NCBI GenBank assembly: GCA_011319805.1
Contig: SJRY01000296.1
Coordinates: 1-50,530, forward strand
DNA from: Macrocybe gigantea
Taxonomy: Eukaryota; Basidiomycota; Agaricomycetes; Agaricales; Callistosporiaceae
Length of the DNA stretch: 50,530 nt
Direction: 5' to 3'
Shown here: piece after piece, positions 33,698-44,430 of the stretch
Position numbering within the stretch: the first letter of the stretch is position 1
How the letters are laid out: each line of letters starts with the position of its first letter
The notes under the pieces: generated by a model
Told to the model about the DNA's origin: nothing
The model's input: only the letters and a program-made list of their open reading frames with translations
The model's database searches: none
Translations under genes and position numbers: made by a program

Positions 33698-34100
33698 GAT
33701 AGTAGACAACACGTCATACTATCAGATAGACAGACAACACGTCATGTCTATCAAATCCAAGCCCAAGTGACAACACGTCAGCTCAGGATGGAGTGGGGGC
33801 AGTATGGGAGAGAGACGTGTTCAGCAAAATAAGAGAAATGGAGGCAGCGAAGCGAGATAAGATTACCGTTCATTTGTTTGTTTGGCAAGACCGTGTTTTT
33901 TCATGATGGTAGAGCCAAATAGAGATCAAGCGTCTCCGCCCTTCCCTCTTTCTGTTCCTCTTCATCTCCTTCCTATCTCTCCGCTCTCCCGACCATCATT
34001 GGAAAGACGGCTCTGACTCGAAGTCGGGCTGCTTTTCAGGACATGACTTGAAGTCTGTCCTTGATCGAATGACTTGAAGTCTTTGATCTCAATGGTGCCT
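33698..34100 (+). repeat. Terminal-repeat module B (inner left copy)
   Basis: 12-mers: GACAACACGTCA at 33,705, 33,733 and 33,769; inverted TGACTCGAAGTC at 34,014 and TGACTTGAAGTC at 34,044 and 34,070. Spacing is 28 and 36, then 30 and 26, against 28/36 and 29/26 in module A. The interior again passes from G/A-rich to a C/T-rich tract. The inner flank GTCTTTGATCTCAATGG matches A (GTCTTCGATCTCGACAAT). Confidence 0.8.
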
Positions 34101-34655
34101 TCGACTCTCATTTGGTGCCCTTATCTTTTTATCTCTCTCAAGTTCATTTTAGCGGTCCTCTAGGTATGTATTTCATTGACCTTAACAGCACCAATTCCAT
34201 CTAACAATCATAAATCATCAGATTTTTTTTCTTTACGTTCGTGATCCTAACTTTACAGCCTACGATATTTCTTATAAACGTTCTTTCAGTTAGAAGGAAC
34301 TACGCTATAGGAATTATATACTGAGATGATGGGTTTAGAAATGACTGTAGGTTCTTCTCTAGTTTCGACTCCTTGGATCAAACTAACCATTTTTCTCCTC
34401 TAGATTCACATCTCTTTTCAATCGTCACAGTCGCATAGAAATGTACGACACACGTGACTTATATGCGCTTTTTTTGTACTTTGTGATAAGAATAGATTGC
34501 TGTTTATTGGAGATTGCGTCTAGATTATAGATTCTTCGTTTGAGATAACTTACTAAGGAGTGAATTTGTGTCTTTTAACGTCAATCTTTTATCTGTGAGG
34601 AATGCTTGTCTATCATCGATTCTCTCTTATTAATTACTTTTAGCCGCTCACAAGA
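34101..34655 (+). promoter_or_regulatory. Probable 5' leader of the small gene
   Basis: AT-rich with several CTAG|GTATGT-like donors (about 34,162) and acceptor-like sites, no ORF. It lies between module B and the ATG at 34,656, consistent with transcription starting in B and a spliced 5' leader. Inference only. Confidence 0.3.
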
Positions 34656-35178
34656 ATGTCATCGATCAATGCACAACATCCAACTGGTGCAAATGATCCT
34701 TTGGACGACGTCTTAGACGAACTGCCTGAGTATGCCGCACACCCAGAGGAACACTGCTCTAGTAAAGGCGGCAAGTAAAAAGATAGTAACCACTGTTTTC
34801 AGAGAAGCGAAGAACGGCTTTCCTGGACGGTAAGTGTTTGACGTATAGCTCTCTGTTTTACTTAAACTGCCTCTGTTAGACGACAATGCTCTTGGGTCCA
34901 TTGACCGTTGGCAAAGAGAACGCGGTGAGTCCATATCAATTTTCTATTTCGGAATGCTGACCGGTCAGTATTTCAGTTCAATCAGGTTACGTTGGCATCG
35001 TTCACTGGCATGATGCGCCTTTAGGTTGGCCAGGTGATACATCCCAAGGCCTCAGTGCCGTTCACCTTGATTTTGCAAATGGTAAGTGGAGGTAACGGTG
35101 AACGAGAAAAAGCTTTCTGAATCCCCTTAGGTCAAGAAACAGAAAGCAACGGTGCATCTGAGTAAAGCAAGGCTTTGA
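34656..35178 (+). CDS. Small protein at the left end of the block, about 84 residues
   Basis: The model starts MSSINAQHPTGANDPLDDVL and joins DELPE/SEERLSWT, TTMLLGPLTVGKENA, FNQ, VGQVIHPKASVPFTLILQM and VKKQKATVHLSKARL before the stop at 35,176-35,178. The last join is convincing: CAA ATG before a GTAAGT donor and GTC AAG AAA after a CCTTAG acceptor. The middle exon FNQ (9 nt exon with a 39 nt intron) is less sure; direct joining of ENA to VGQ is an alternative. The C-terminus is basic. I do not recognise it. It is the only plus-strand gene in the repeat-bounded block and is convergent with the large unknown gene. Confidence 0.45.
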
Positions 35179-35365
35179 AAAAAAAAATTTTTCCAGAGTA
35201 TGTATTATTTACGGGAATATGCGTATAGAAGGAAAATATACGCTACGATGGGAAAACAGCTGACATGCATACGTCCAAGCCGTCACACAGCGCTCATTAC
35301 TCATATCGATCCCTAGCAGACATGTTCCTTAGCTTGTAGACAAACGTGTCATTTCAATAAATGTC

Positions 35366-38016
35366 TCACCAGTTGTTGTCATTAATCCACGTAGGTTGAG
35401 ACCTGACCAAAATCCGAGGAGCGGCACCAAACGTGTTCTTAGGAAGCCGCCGGAAACCTTTGCCTCCATTGGAAACGCTCGTCACCCAAAGCTTGTCGCG
35501 CCGTGCATCTGGAACCCACGCAAGCTGTGAAAACCTTTTCCAGAGCTGAAGACGGCATGCATCAACTGTCTCCTTAGTGGCACCTTCTGTAATTTTCTTC
35601 CAGTTCTGGAAGTAGATGCAGCTTGGATAATTCTGCACTGTACCAGGGGTTTGTTGGCGATATCCTGGAAACATGTTTTCGAATGCTCGCCGCCTTTCAG
35701 TATTATTGCTAACCTTGTAGAGGCAACAGTGCCAGATGTCGCTGAGTTGGAGGTTCGTAAAGGTCCTCGGTGACGGCTAGGCGATCTGTAAGCTTCAGGT
35801 AGGGTTTTCCACCGCCTCTTGGATTAGGCGATTTACTGACAATATCCAAAAGCATTTGGCGCCAGATACCGGTTACTTGCTCATCGATGCTAAGAGTCTC
35901 GTTGTCCTCGTCCTCATTGAGGTCAATGTCGACCCTTCGTCCGCGGGCGGCGCCGGTAAGCTGTGACCTGATGCTCCGAGGGTGAATAGAATAGGCTCCG
36001 GTTCTCCAGTAAGGTTGATATATAAGGGAGTGCGTTGCATTCTATTATTGACGCCTTGACTCTGAGGAATCATAAAACGAGGGATGATTCCAGTTTGAAT
36101 ATGTCTAGAACGTAGGTTCTCGAGATTCATCTTGAAGAAAAAAATGAATGCGGAAGGAGACAGATTAGAGTCAAGCGCAAGCCTAGGTGATTGAGAGTTG
36201 AGTTGTATCGGGCGTAGGAAGATCATTCCGTAAGGATTGTAGGGCCGAGAGACGATGGCATCTTCCTCTTCCTCCTCCTCCTCTTCTTCCTCCTCCTCGT
36301 CTCCCAACAGGTTGTCCTTTTCACGTCTATAGCCTTCCCAATAGAGCAATGTCTCATCAGCAATATCCTCTTCGACGCAGTGGGGAAGAGCGGCATGCAT
36401 GATACTGCGCGATGCGGGTTTGTCATCAGGACGGGAATGCAGTCCGTTAATGAGCCAAATCACGGTAGCTGTTAGGGCAAGAGACTCTCCACGGATGCGA
36501 AACTCGGGCTCGGCTTCTGCTTGCATAGCTAGGATGGTACTAAACGCCCTCAATCGCACAGATCGGTAGATCCTACAATCTATTTTTCAATAGCCGCATC
36601 AGTTCGTTCAAAAAGAGACTTACCACCACTCGTCCTTAGGAAATGCTAACAAAGATGGCTTGACAATCTCACTCGTCAAGTTTTGGAGTGCGGAGTAGGC
36701 ATGTTGGTAAGGTATGCGGACTTCGACCCGGGCATTTGAAGCAATGGTTGAGATAGCGCTCGTGTACGTATTCAAAAGGTCCACGATAAAGGAGCATGGT
36801 TGTTGAGATTGCATGGCCTCTTTGACGGTGATGGCTTTACCATGATGACCGTCTTCCGGATTATATGTGAGAGATTTATCCGTCGAGTACATCTGGAAAT
36901 ATTCGGCATCGTAGAATCCCCTGGCACGATAGCCTGGCTCTATCCTACAACCTGATACCCCCATCATGTGACTAACGATGTCTTTGGAGTAATGCGAACT
37001 TCGGAGATTGGTGATACGCAAGGCCTGGGGTTCTGCGATTCGGAGCGCTCGTTCAACAATGTAGGAATGCGAATCGGTGGTCCATTGAAGGCATAACCCA
37101 TCATCGCTGGAAAACTCCATGCCGACGTCGACATACCAGGAGCCCTGTCGCAATGCCCATTCGGGGATCTGCGACTTTTGAAGAAAGTCTATCATCGCCA
37201 TCTCAGCGAAGAACGGGTCATAAGGAGTATGTTGAGTTGTGAGTTTGACACCGCGAATAGTGTGCATGAAAAAGAAATTGTCGGCCCATGCTACTCCGCC
37301 GTCCTGGAGGGTAACCCTCAAGTTTCTAACAAGGGCATCCAGATCGTCGCGGGATAAAACTTTGGTACCAACTGAAAGCCGGCCGTTTTTACGCAGAGCC
37401 CGGAACCGTTCTGCTTCAAGAGTGGGAGGCCAATCTGAGACGTCGTTAGGATGAAGGCTGGCAGGCTGGCCGCAGCCCTTTCTCGTAAAAATCCACCTCC
37501 TCCTCTAGGCGAAGACGAGGGTTTCGTTCATCCTTGGAATAAAGAGCAGGGAAAAAGATATGGAGCATGTGACGATTGCCCCAAAACCCGAGTTTGAAGT
37601 TGGGTATGTGATGCAATGGGATGTTTTCGAAGCGTTCCTAAGGTTGGTTTAGAACATTGTTATGCATTAACGATGACGCTTACCTCGTGAAAATCCACAC
37701 ATACTGGATAGGTCAGATGAACATTAGTAGTCAAGACCTCCGCTTTGCGAGGCAGGATTATGACGCTGAGATCACCTGCAAGGCAGATGTTTTCTGAAAG
37801 GCCAATGAGGGAGTCGTAGTCTCTGATGACAGATATGATGTTGTCGAGGTCGATACGATTGGGCTCCGTGTCCAAAATGGCCTGTTGGTGAGTACCGTCC
37901 TCGTTCCGTGTTTCGCCACTCAATGCGAACCTTAGCGCGGCCTTCTGGTCTACAGCCCATAATTCTTGGGCTTTAGCCGTGAAGGTACGGACAGTATATG
38001 AAGAAAAAGCGTCCAT
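35366..38016 (-). CDS. Large protein of unknown function (agaricomycete multi-copy family)
   Basis: Starts MDAFSSYTVRTFTAKAQELW (38,016). After one intron the text runs ERFENIPLHHIPNFKLGFWG and GNRHMLHIFFPALYSKDER. Then come the best conserved blocks: GVAWADNFFFMHTIRGVKLT, WYVDVGMEFSSDDGLCLQWT, MMGVSGCRIEPGYRARG and MYSTDKSLTYNPEDGHHGK. An intron after FPKDEWW leads to an acidic run of 12 or so Glu residues (near 36,270-36,300) and RFMIPQSQGVNNRMQRTP. The end is FENMFPGYRQQ ... INDNNW. Two frame breaks are apparent, near 37,465 and 35,760, the latter with missing codons. No known catalytic motif is visible. From memory, related proteins recur in mushroom genomes without assigned function. It is the third of three minus-strand genes in the block. 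Confidence 0.65.
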
Positions 38017-38307
38017 AGTTGGGTGGTCTTTTACGGATGATAGAAGCTTTGTGAGCGAGGATTGGAGGTTGGCGTATTGTTGTTGTTTTAGGTCTGAAGA
38101 TGAAAAATGGAGAGTCGACCTTTGATATAAGGTCAGGGCAGGGTGGATTGGGATAAACCGTTAACCGTTAACCATTATATCTATTGGCTGGACTTGGAAA
38201 GATATTGGTATCATCAGGTAGTCAACCGAACCGAACCATATCTCGATTCAACGTTATCTTGATCCAGCAATATGACATCAAAGATATATAAATGTGATAA
38301 ATATATT

Positions 38308-41300
38308 TCAAGCAGTGCGGCCTTTTCCTTTACGAGACGTAGACTTGAGTGAGCGCACATCTACCGGTGTCAAGGATGTGCTGTCAAGGGTAGCTCTCTG
38401 ACGGTAATTCGGAACTAAAAACAACAGAAACGTATCAGTGCAGTTCAGTTTTTTATATAGGTTCAGATTAACAATCTCACCATGGCTCTGAGAGGGTTGT
38501 CCTTGACGCTCTTCTCTTCTTACGAAAGGATTTTCCCGCCGTTCAGCGGGCGCCATTGATGCTTGACTCCTTGAAGGCATCGGCAAGCTTGTGCGAGAAA
38601 ATGGATTAGAGTGCTTAGAAGAACGCTTCGCTGAACTGCCCGATCCTTGCATATGACTAGAGGGATTAGGCGTCGCTCCAGGGACTGACTTCTTGGACAA
38701 TAGTTCATTCATGATCCGTTGGCGCTTTAACATTTCTGAGAAATCAAGTTGAAGACGTGATTTAATTCGCAATAAAGTTTAGGAACTACTGTACGTACCA
38801 GCATTGGAAGCGTTCTGAGCCACATTGGATGGTGGAGTAGTTCGAGCTGGTGTGCGTCACAAGTGTTTGAGCGGGTTCAGTAGATGTCTTGGCTGTCTTC
38901 ATAGGTTTTGGGGCAAGAAATGTACGGGATGCTAAGCATAGCGCAATTAGTGCTCACGGCTTCCAAAGACAAGGACTGGCTCACCGGTAGCAACAGGTGT
39001 AGGCGAGCTAGGTGCAGTTTTTCCCGTAGAGACATTGTTGTTAGTATCTGTCGATAGAGGCATTGTCGTTATAGCTGGGTTTCAGGTGAGGAACGAAGAA
39101 GTCAACCTGGCGGTACCGTCGCCGACGGTTCCTTTTGATGAGATGAATTTTTCCCTGGTGAGGCTATCATCTTGGCTTTGAGCAAAGCTTCCGTCGTCGA
39201 AGTCTTTCGCTCAACTGGTTTCGCTACACAACAATCATATAACAACAATCAAAGACTGCATAAATTTGATATGGGTTAAAGATCTGACCTGGTTCCGTCA
39301 TCGAAGGCAATTTGTCACCAGCTTTTGAACCAGCAGAGCTTCCTTCTTCTCTTGAGGACCTGCAAAACGTGAGCTACCAGTTAAAGCAGAAGAATTAGAA
39401 TGAACCTTTTTTAACCACCTCAGAATTCTCGTTCCCAGTACTGACATCCGTGGGCACATCTTGAGGTTTCATTGGTCGTTGATTTTGCTAGTCAGTTACA
39501 TGATATAGCATCAAAGCAAAATACGCTTACTTTGTTGCTGAGATGGAGCATCCTCTCTGCTAGGTTGATCTTCCTCCTCAGATGAGGATGGAGTCGATGG
39601 CCTTGTTACATCGGTACTTGGAGGCAAGCTTCCTTCACTGACGAAGATCGGTTCCTTGCCTAACAATAAGAAATTATTGCATGTTCAACTGATACAAGCC
39701 AAGGTTTCTCGTACCCAAGTCAACCATAGAGGCATCTGAGGGCAAGTAAGATTCTACGGCAGGAGGCACATCATTCATAGAAGCATCGCTCTAGTTCTAG
39801 TTATATCTTTTCTAGCGTTCAGATGCTGGGCCTATACTTACTTCTTCCGTCCGAGAGACCTGCTGATGGCTTTCTAGATGTTGTTGCTCATTAGCCGCTA
39901 GCTTTGCAGTAGCCTTCTTGCGCTTCGTAGTCGGTTTGGTCTCTTCTAGTTCATTATCAGAACCACCTTCATCGTCGTCGTCGTCCTTTGGCAAGGTCCC
40001 ACTCAGAAGAAGTCTTAGTTCTACGTAGTTGACATGAGTCATAGTCAGATGAGTTTAAGACTAGCTCAGAATAATCTTACCCTCCGCCAACTCTTTATTG
40101 AGAAATGCCTCGTGCATGTCCTCTTTGCTATCTGCAATCTCACCCATGAGGACATCGGCAGAATTACGAGCAAAGGGGCAAATGCAAATGACTGTATCAT
40201 TCTGTGGTTGTCGATGAGCACGGCCGCGAATTTGACGTTCATCCTGTGCGCTCCATGGCTGGGACTGAGTACCAAAAGAACTCGTTTCATTAGTAGAAGG
40301 CATTGTTTAATGAAGTTGTCAGGTTTACATACAAGGAAAATAATAATTGTCGCTCTTGACAAGTTCAAACCCGCAGAACCTATGCTAGAGAAGATGAGGA
40401 CTGTCGGACTGTCTTCCGCCTCAGATAGAAACTCTGCTACAACACGGTCGCGCTTCTCGAAGGTCATGCTGCCGTCAATAGCGACGCTTTTAATCCCTAA
40501 CAGAGCCAAAAACTTTTGCAAAATGTCAGAAACGAATTTTACTTATTACTCTATAACGTGCCTGCTGAACGATGTCGGCCAAAGAACAGAATTCGTTGTA
40601 CAACAAGAATTTTCTTGTGCGTTTGGGTTTGACTCCCGGAGGAAGCGATGGAATTTCAGGGAAGACGACTTTCCCGTCTTCGAAATAGATGTCCGGGACG
40701 TCATCGCGGATGCTATAATGTTGGATGATATGACCTGCGCACTCCACCTTAGTTGATTTGATGGGTTCCCATTCCGCTAAGGATTTGAAGACGGGCAGGT
40801 CCTTCTTTTTCGACTTCTTCGGCTTCTGTTCATTATCGCCATTCTTGTCGTCGTCGTCGGCATCATCCTGCGCAAAAACTACTGCCATTCTATACTCAAG
40901 GTAGAATTTCTGATGTTGTTGCGTCAGCACCTCAGAAAGAACAAAAATGAATTAAAAGATTACGGTTGTTGAAATTTTGCCAGATTCATTTGCACAGATG
41001 ACGCTGGCCAAATATAAGAGAGAACAATGATTATAACTCCAGTAATGCTTACCTCTCCTTGGCAGCCTTGGCTCTTTTCTCGAGTATCGCGGCTTCACGA
41101 GGCGTAACATCCAACACTCCTCTAATAACCTTGTGCGGCGGCAAGTTCAAAAGCGGTTGTCCTTCCCAGTTCCGGCTATCAATAGTGCGCCTCAGAACGT
41201 AACCGTCGAAATGTTCCTGCTGGCGGCGAACAGCTTCAATTTGAGCGCGACGCAGTTCCTGACCGTCATCGTCGACTTTCTTAGCGCGGCGAATGGCTGT

Positions 41301-43512
41301 GGCATCTTCTCGCTCTTCCTCAAGGGATTTCAACGTAAAATAATGTGGCACACCACAGAGCCTGCCCATAGAGGTAATGTCCTGATGAAATCGTATGAAG
41401 TCAAGCCATCAGACCAGCTGGGGCGGAAGCGACGAACCTTTGGAGATGTTAAAAGCGGCGTCGCAGTAAGAGGTAGGCGGATGAGGCCTTTTTTCATGAT
41501 GGCTAAGCCAGCAAAAAACCTGGGTCCGACGTTTTTCATATTGTGCACCTCATCAAGAATGACGGTAAGATAATCAATTTCAAACAGCGTTCCGCGGGCA
41601 GCGCCTTCGTACTTGAGGTCAGGAATCATCCAAGGAGGGGTTCCGCGGTTGCGCTTGGCCTTGAATGCACGATTGAAGTCATTTTGTAGAGACTACAAGT
41701 AATCAATACACTGGTTTAAGGCTGAGACCGAGAAGAGAATAACATACCGAGTAGTTGGCAACAATGATGATGTTGTTACCGCGGTGAATTGACTTATTAA
41801 ACGGCCCATCCTCTCCCCAAAACGCTGGATTTCCCGACCTTGGAGAGTCATAGACGAGTATATCCACACTCTTTGGAAGGAAAAAGGTCTTGATTTCCTG
41901 GATCCATTGACCTCGGAGTGTACCTGGAACGGCAATAAGATGAGGGCGTTCGGGTATGTGATTATGGGTCCCAAGATATGGAAGCGTTTCTACAACAAGT
42001 TATAACAAGTTACTCAGTTAGCTCACAGCCAGTGAAATATCGGTAGATTACTGACGGAGAAGCGGGGCATGCTGTTCTAAGTCGGTCAACGTCTTCGCAT
42101 TATTCAAGGCGCCGATAGTGCCCAAAGCCACTGCGGTTTTGCCAAGGCCAACTTCATCAGTGAGGAGCTTGCCTCGGCTGTCTTCAGTAGGTTCCTTGGT
42201 GAAAACTGTTCGCAAGATAGAGTGGATGCCAGCAAGCTGATGCCAGTGGAGAGCGAGCGGAGTGAAGTTGGTAGAATCTTCCAAGTCATCCAGGTATTGA
42301 TGGTCCCAGAACGTGCGGCCGGCTGCATGACGCTTGGTCTGGAATTGATAGGGAAGACGGTTTTGTTTAAAGCCGAGGCTGGCGGCGATGTCATCCGGGT
42401 TCAAAACGGATTCAATCTCCATGCCCAAGTCAGTCGACTCATCGTTAACGTCCTCGAGGTTGAACGTTAGGTGCGGTTCAGGATCACATTGGGTGTCGTC
42501 ATCATCTCCTACTCCGAAGTAGTCGACGTACGTGTTGAAAAGCTGACGAACATCCTTTTCATTTGCGAGCATGCTTGGCGAACCCTTGAACAAGACTTTT
42601 GGCTGGGTTTAGCGCACTTATACGAACGACAAAAGCATAAATCACACCTTTCTTGTTCTTAGGCTGCATCCTGGGTGCAGGAACGTGGACGCCAACGGCC
42701 TCGAGCAAGCGCTGGAGCTCGGAGAGCATAGCGTCTGCTTCAGCAATATTTTCTTGGCTGTTGTATATGTCTGCCAAATTCTTCCATTTGGAAACGGCGG
42801 AGATGGTCGAGTTTAACTTTCTCTTCGTCATCTTGCCTTTTGTCGCCGCTATTATTTAAATCAGCATGGGCGGTGGGAGAGAAGACAGAAGGATAGTACC
42901 CTCGAAAGCATCTAAAGCTTTAGTGTGAAGTCGTTCCATGGTTCTCTTAGCCCTAGTAGCAGCTCTGCGTACGCTGTCCCAGCTACGTTGAACAAAGCTA
43001 GTGAGCGCCGTGCGATACTCCGTGAGCAAGAGATCATCTTCGTTTAAAGCGTCTGGCCCAAAAATGACTAGGGCAAGGCTATCCAATGCAATCGGAACAT
43101 AGTGCTCAGCATTGGGCCAAGGGGTTGTCCTTCCTCGTAAGATTGTTAGGGGATGAATGGCGTGTGCATTAAGAGCATCTAGGATAATGTCGTGGAGGCG
43201 GGCTTTGTTCCAAATCATGTCGTTGACAAAAATTGCCCACTTTGCACGACCAGGGAACGCAGCTTCTCCTCTTTTTTTGCTCTGAGAGAACTTTGTCCTC
43301 TCGGACGGCTTGCGGATTTGACAGTAGTGATCCAGATAGGACTTGACATCCCGGGCATCCTGTCGCGTCCACTTGCCAGGAAGAAGAGCATCGTCATCCG
43401 GAAATAGGCCATGTCGGTAACCGGTGAGTTCTTGCCAGATGGGCCATGACCAAGGGGCGCCGTCCAGGGCGTATAGTTGCATCATTGCCTCGGGAAAGGT
43501 ATGGCTAGGCAT
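38308..43512 (-). CDS. SNF2-family ATP-dependent helicase/translocase
   Basis: Starts MPSHTFPEAMMQLYALDGAP (43,512); about 15 exons. An N-terminal region of about 270 residues (PWPNAEHYVPIALDSLALVI) has no known domain. The helicase core shows motif I LLTDEVGLGKTA (42,135-42,158 for DEVGLGKT), motif Ia HLIAVPGTLRGQW, motif II ILDEVHNMKN (41,543-41,554), motif III LPLTATPLLTS, the linker LPPHKVIRGVLDVTP, motif IV-V IDGSMTFEKRDRVV and IFSSIGSAGLNLSRA, and motif VI DERQIRGRAHRQPQND. After it come an acidic patch, KRKKATAKLA and a long disordered tail ending SLKSTSRKGKGRTA. All joins I checked keep frame, so it looks intact. Such proteins translocate on DNA and remodel nucleosomes or strip DNA-bound proteins; here DNA access for the neighbouring JmjC enzyme or for mobility is possible. 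Confidence 0.92.
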
Positions 43513-44430
43513 GGCGGAATGGGCACGCGAGAGTCACAAAACGCAGTATGGATGGAGGTTTATGGAAGGTTGTTGACTTTCGATTTTCGGGTTTTTCTTG
43601 AAATAATGGCACAGGAAAATCTTAGCACGTTCGCAACTGTTGTTGTTATCGTACGCAAGGCATTTGAGATAATGAACTAGATCAAAGGGCGGAGTTTTCT
43701 GAAGCGGCCAAGACAACCGATCGTTGCAGGGGTTCCCAGATATCAAAGATAAAATAATTGATCTTTCTACTCTGATAATAGGCGCAGAGAGTAGTGAAGA
43801 GAAGGAGGCTTGGTGATTGAGAACAACATATCCCGCAGAGCGAAGGGCAAATTGGTATTGCCAATGACTGGGAATTGCTCTAGCAAGAACTAAGAGGAGC
43901 GACGCCATGGAGACCTATGTAAGCACGCCGGCATCTGGAGAAGCCAATGGCAACCTCCAACATCCGTTTATTGGTCGGAGTAAAAACGAGTTTCAATGAG
44001 TAAGAGATAGGGGGTTAGAGGGTGAGGGTTAGAGGGTTATCTTGGAACCAATATGTGCCGAAGTGGCAAGAGTAGCTGTTGGAGAGGAACGCCGTAAATT
44101 TAACCAAAAATGGAGAGGCGCATGAGGTGCGATGGAGAGGAGCATGAGGTGCAACGGTGACAACTCATCGCAGTTGGGTGCAGATTTGGGTTCAGGACGT
44201 CCCGGACGGAGCTAACAGGAGACCGCCAGTAGGGACTAGAAAGAGCGGAATATTTTTTCCGGATAATACAGATGAGCGGCAAAGGGCTAGATCCCCTTCA
44301 CTGAGGCAGTACTAAACGACATTTCATCCTATACAATATCGCTTTAGAATTTTGTGGCGGTCGTTCCGTTCCACGAAGCTGGAAGCTCCGAAACTGATAT
44401 TGGCATTTATGACATGACAAGGGCTCTACT
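43513..44430. other. Spacer between the SNF2 and JmjC genes
   Basis: No gene seen. Contains a telomere-like tract (44,010-44,039) and a 22-nt duplication, ATGGAGAGGCGCATGAGGTGCG versus ATGGAGAGGAGCATGAGGTGCA (about 44,109-44,152). It must include the SNF2 promoter and the JmjC 3' end. Confidence 0.5.
44010..44039 (+). repeat. Short telomere-like tract
   Basis: GGGGGTTAGAGGGTGAGGGT followed by TAGAGGGTTA: three to four imperfect units related to TTAGGG, the usual basidiomycete telomere repeat. Short enough to be chance. Confidence 0.35.

Noticed and set aside
32501..33780. CRISPR-like array from regularly spaced 12-mers
   Set aside because: Repeats are too short, come in opposed clusters of three, and the genome is eukaryotic.
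40508..40557. A third GC-AG intron in the SNF2 gene
   Set aside because: A GT donor (GTAATAAG) a few bases downstream also keeps the frame, so the GC donor is not required.
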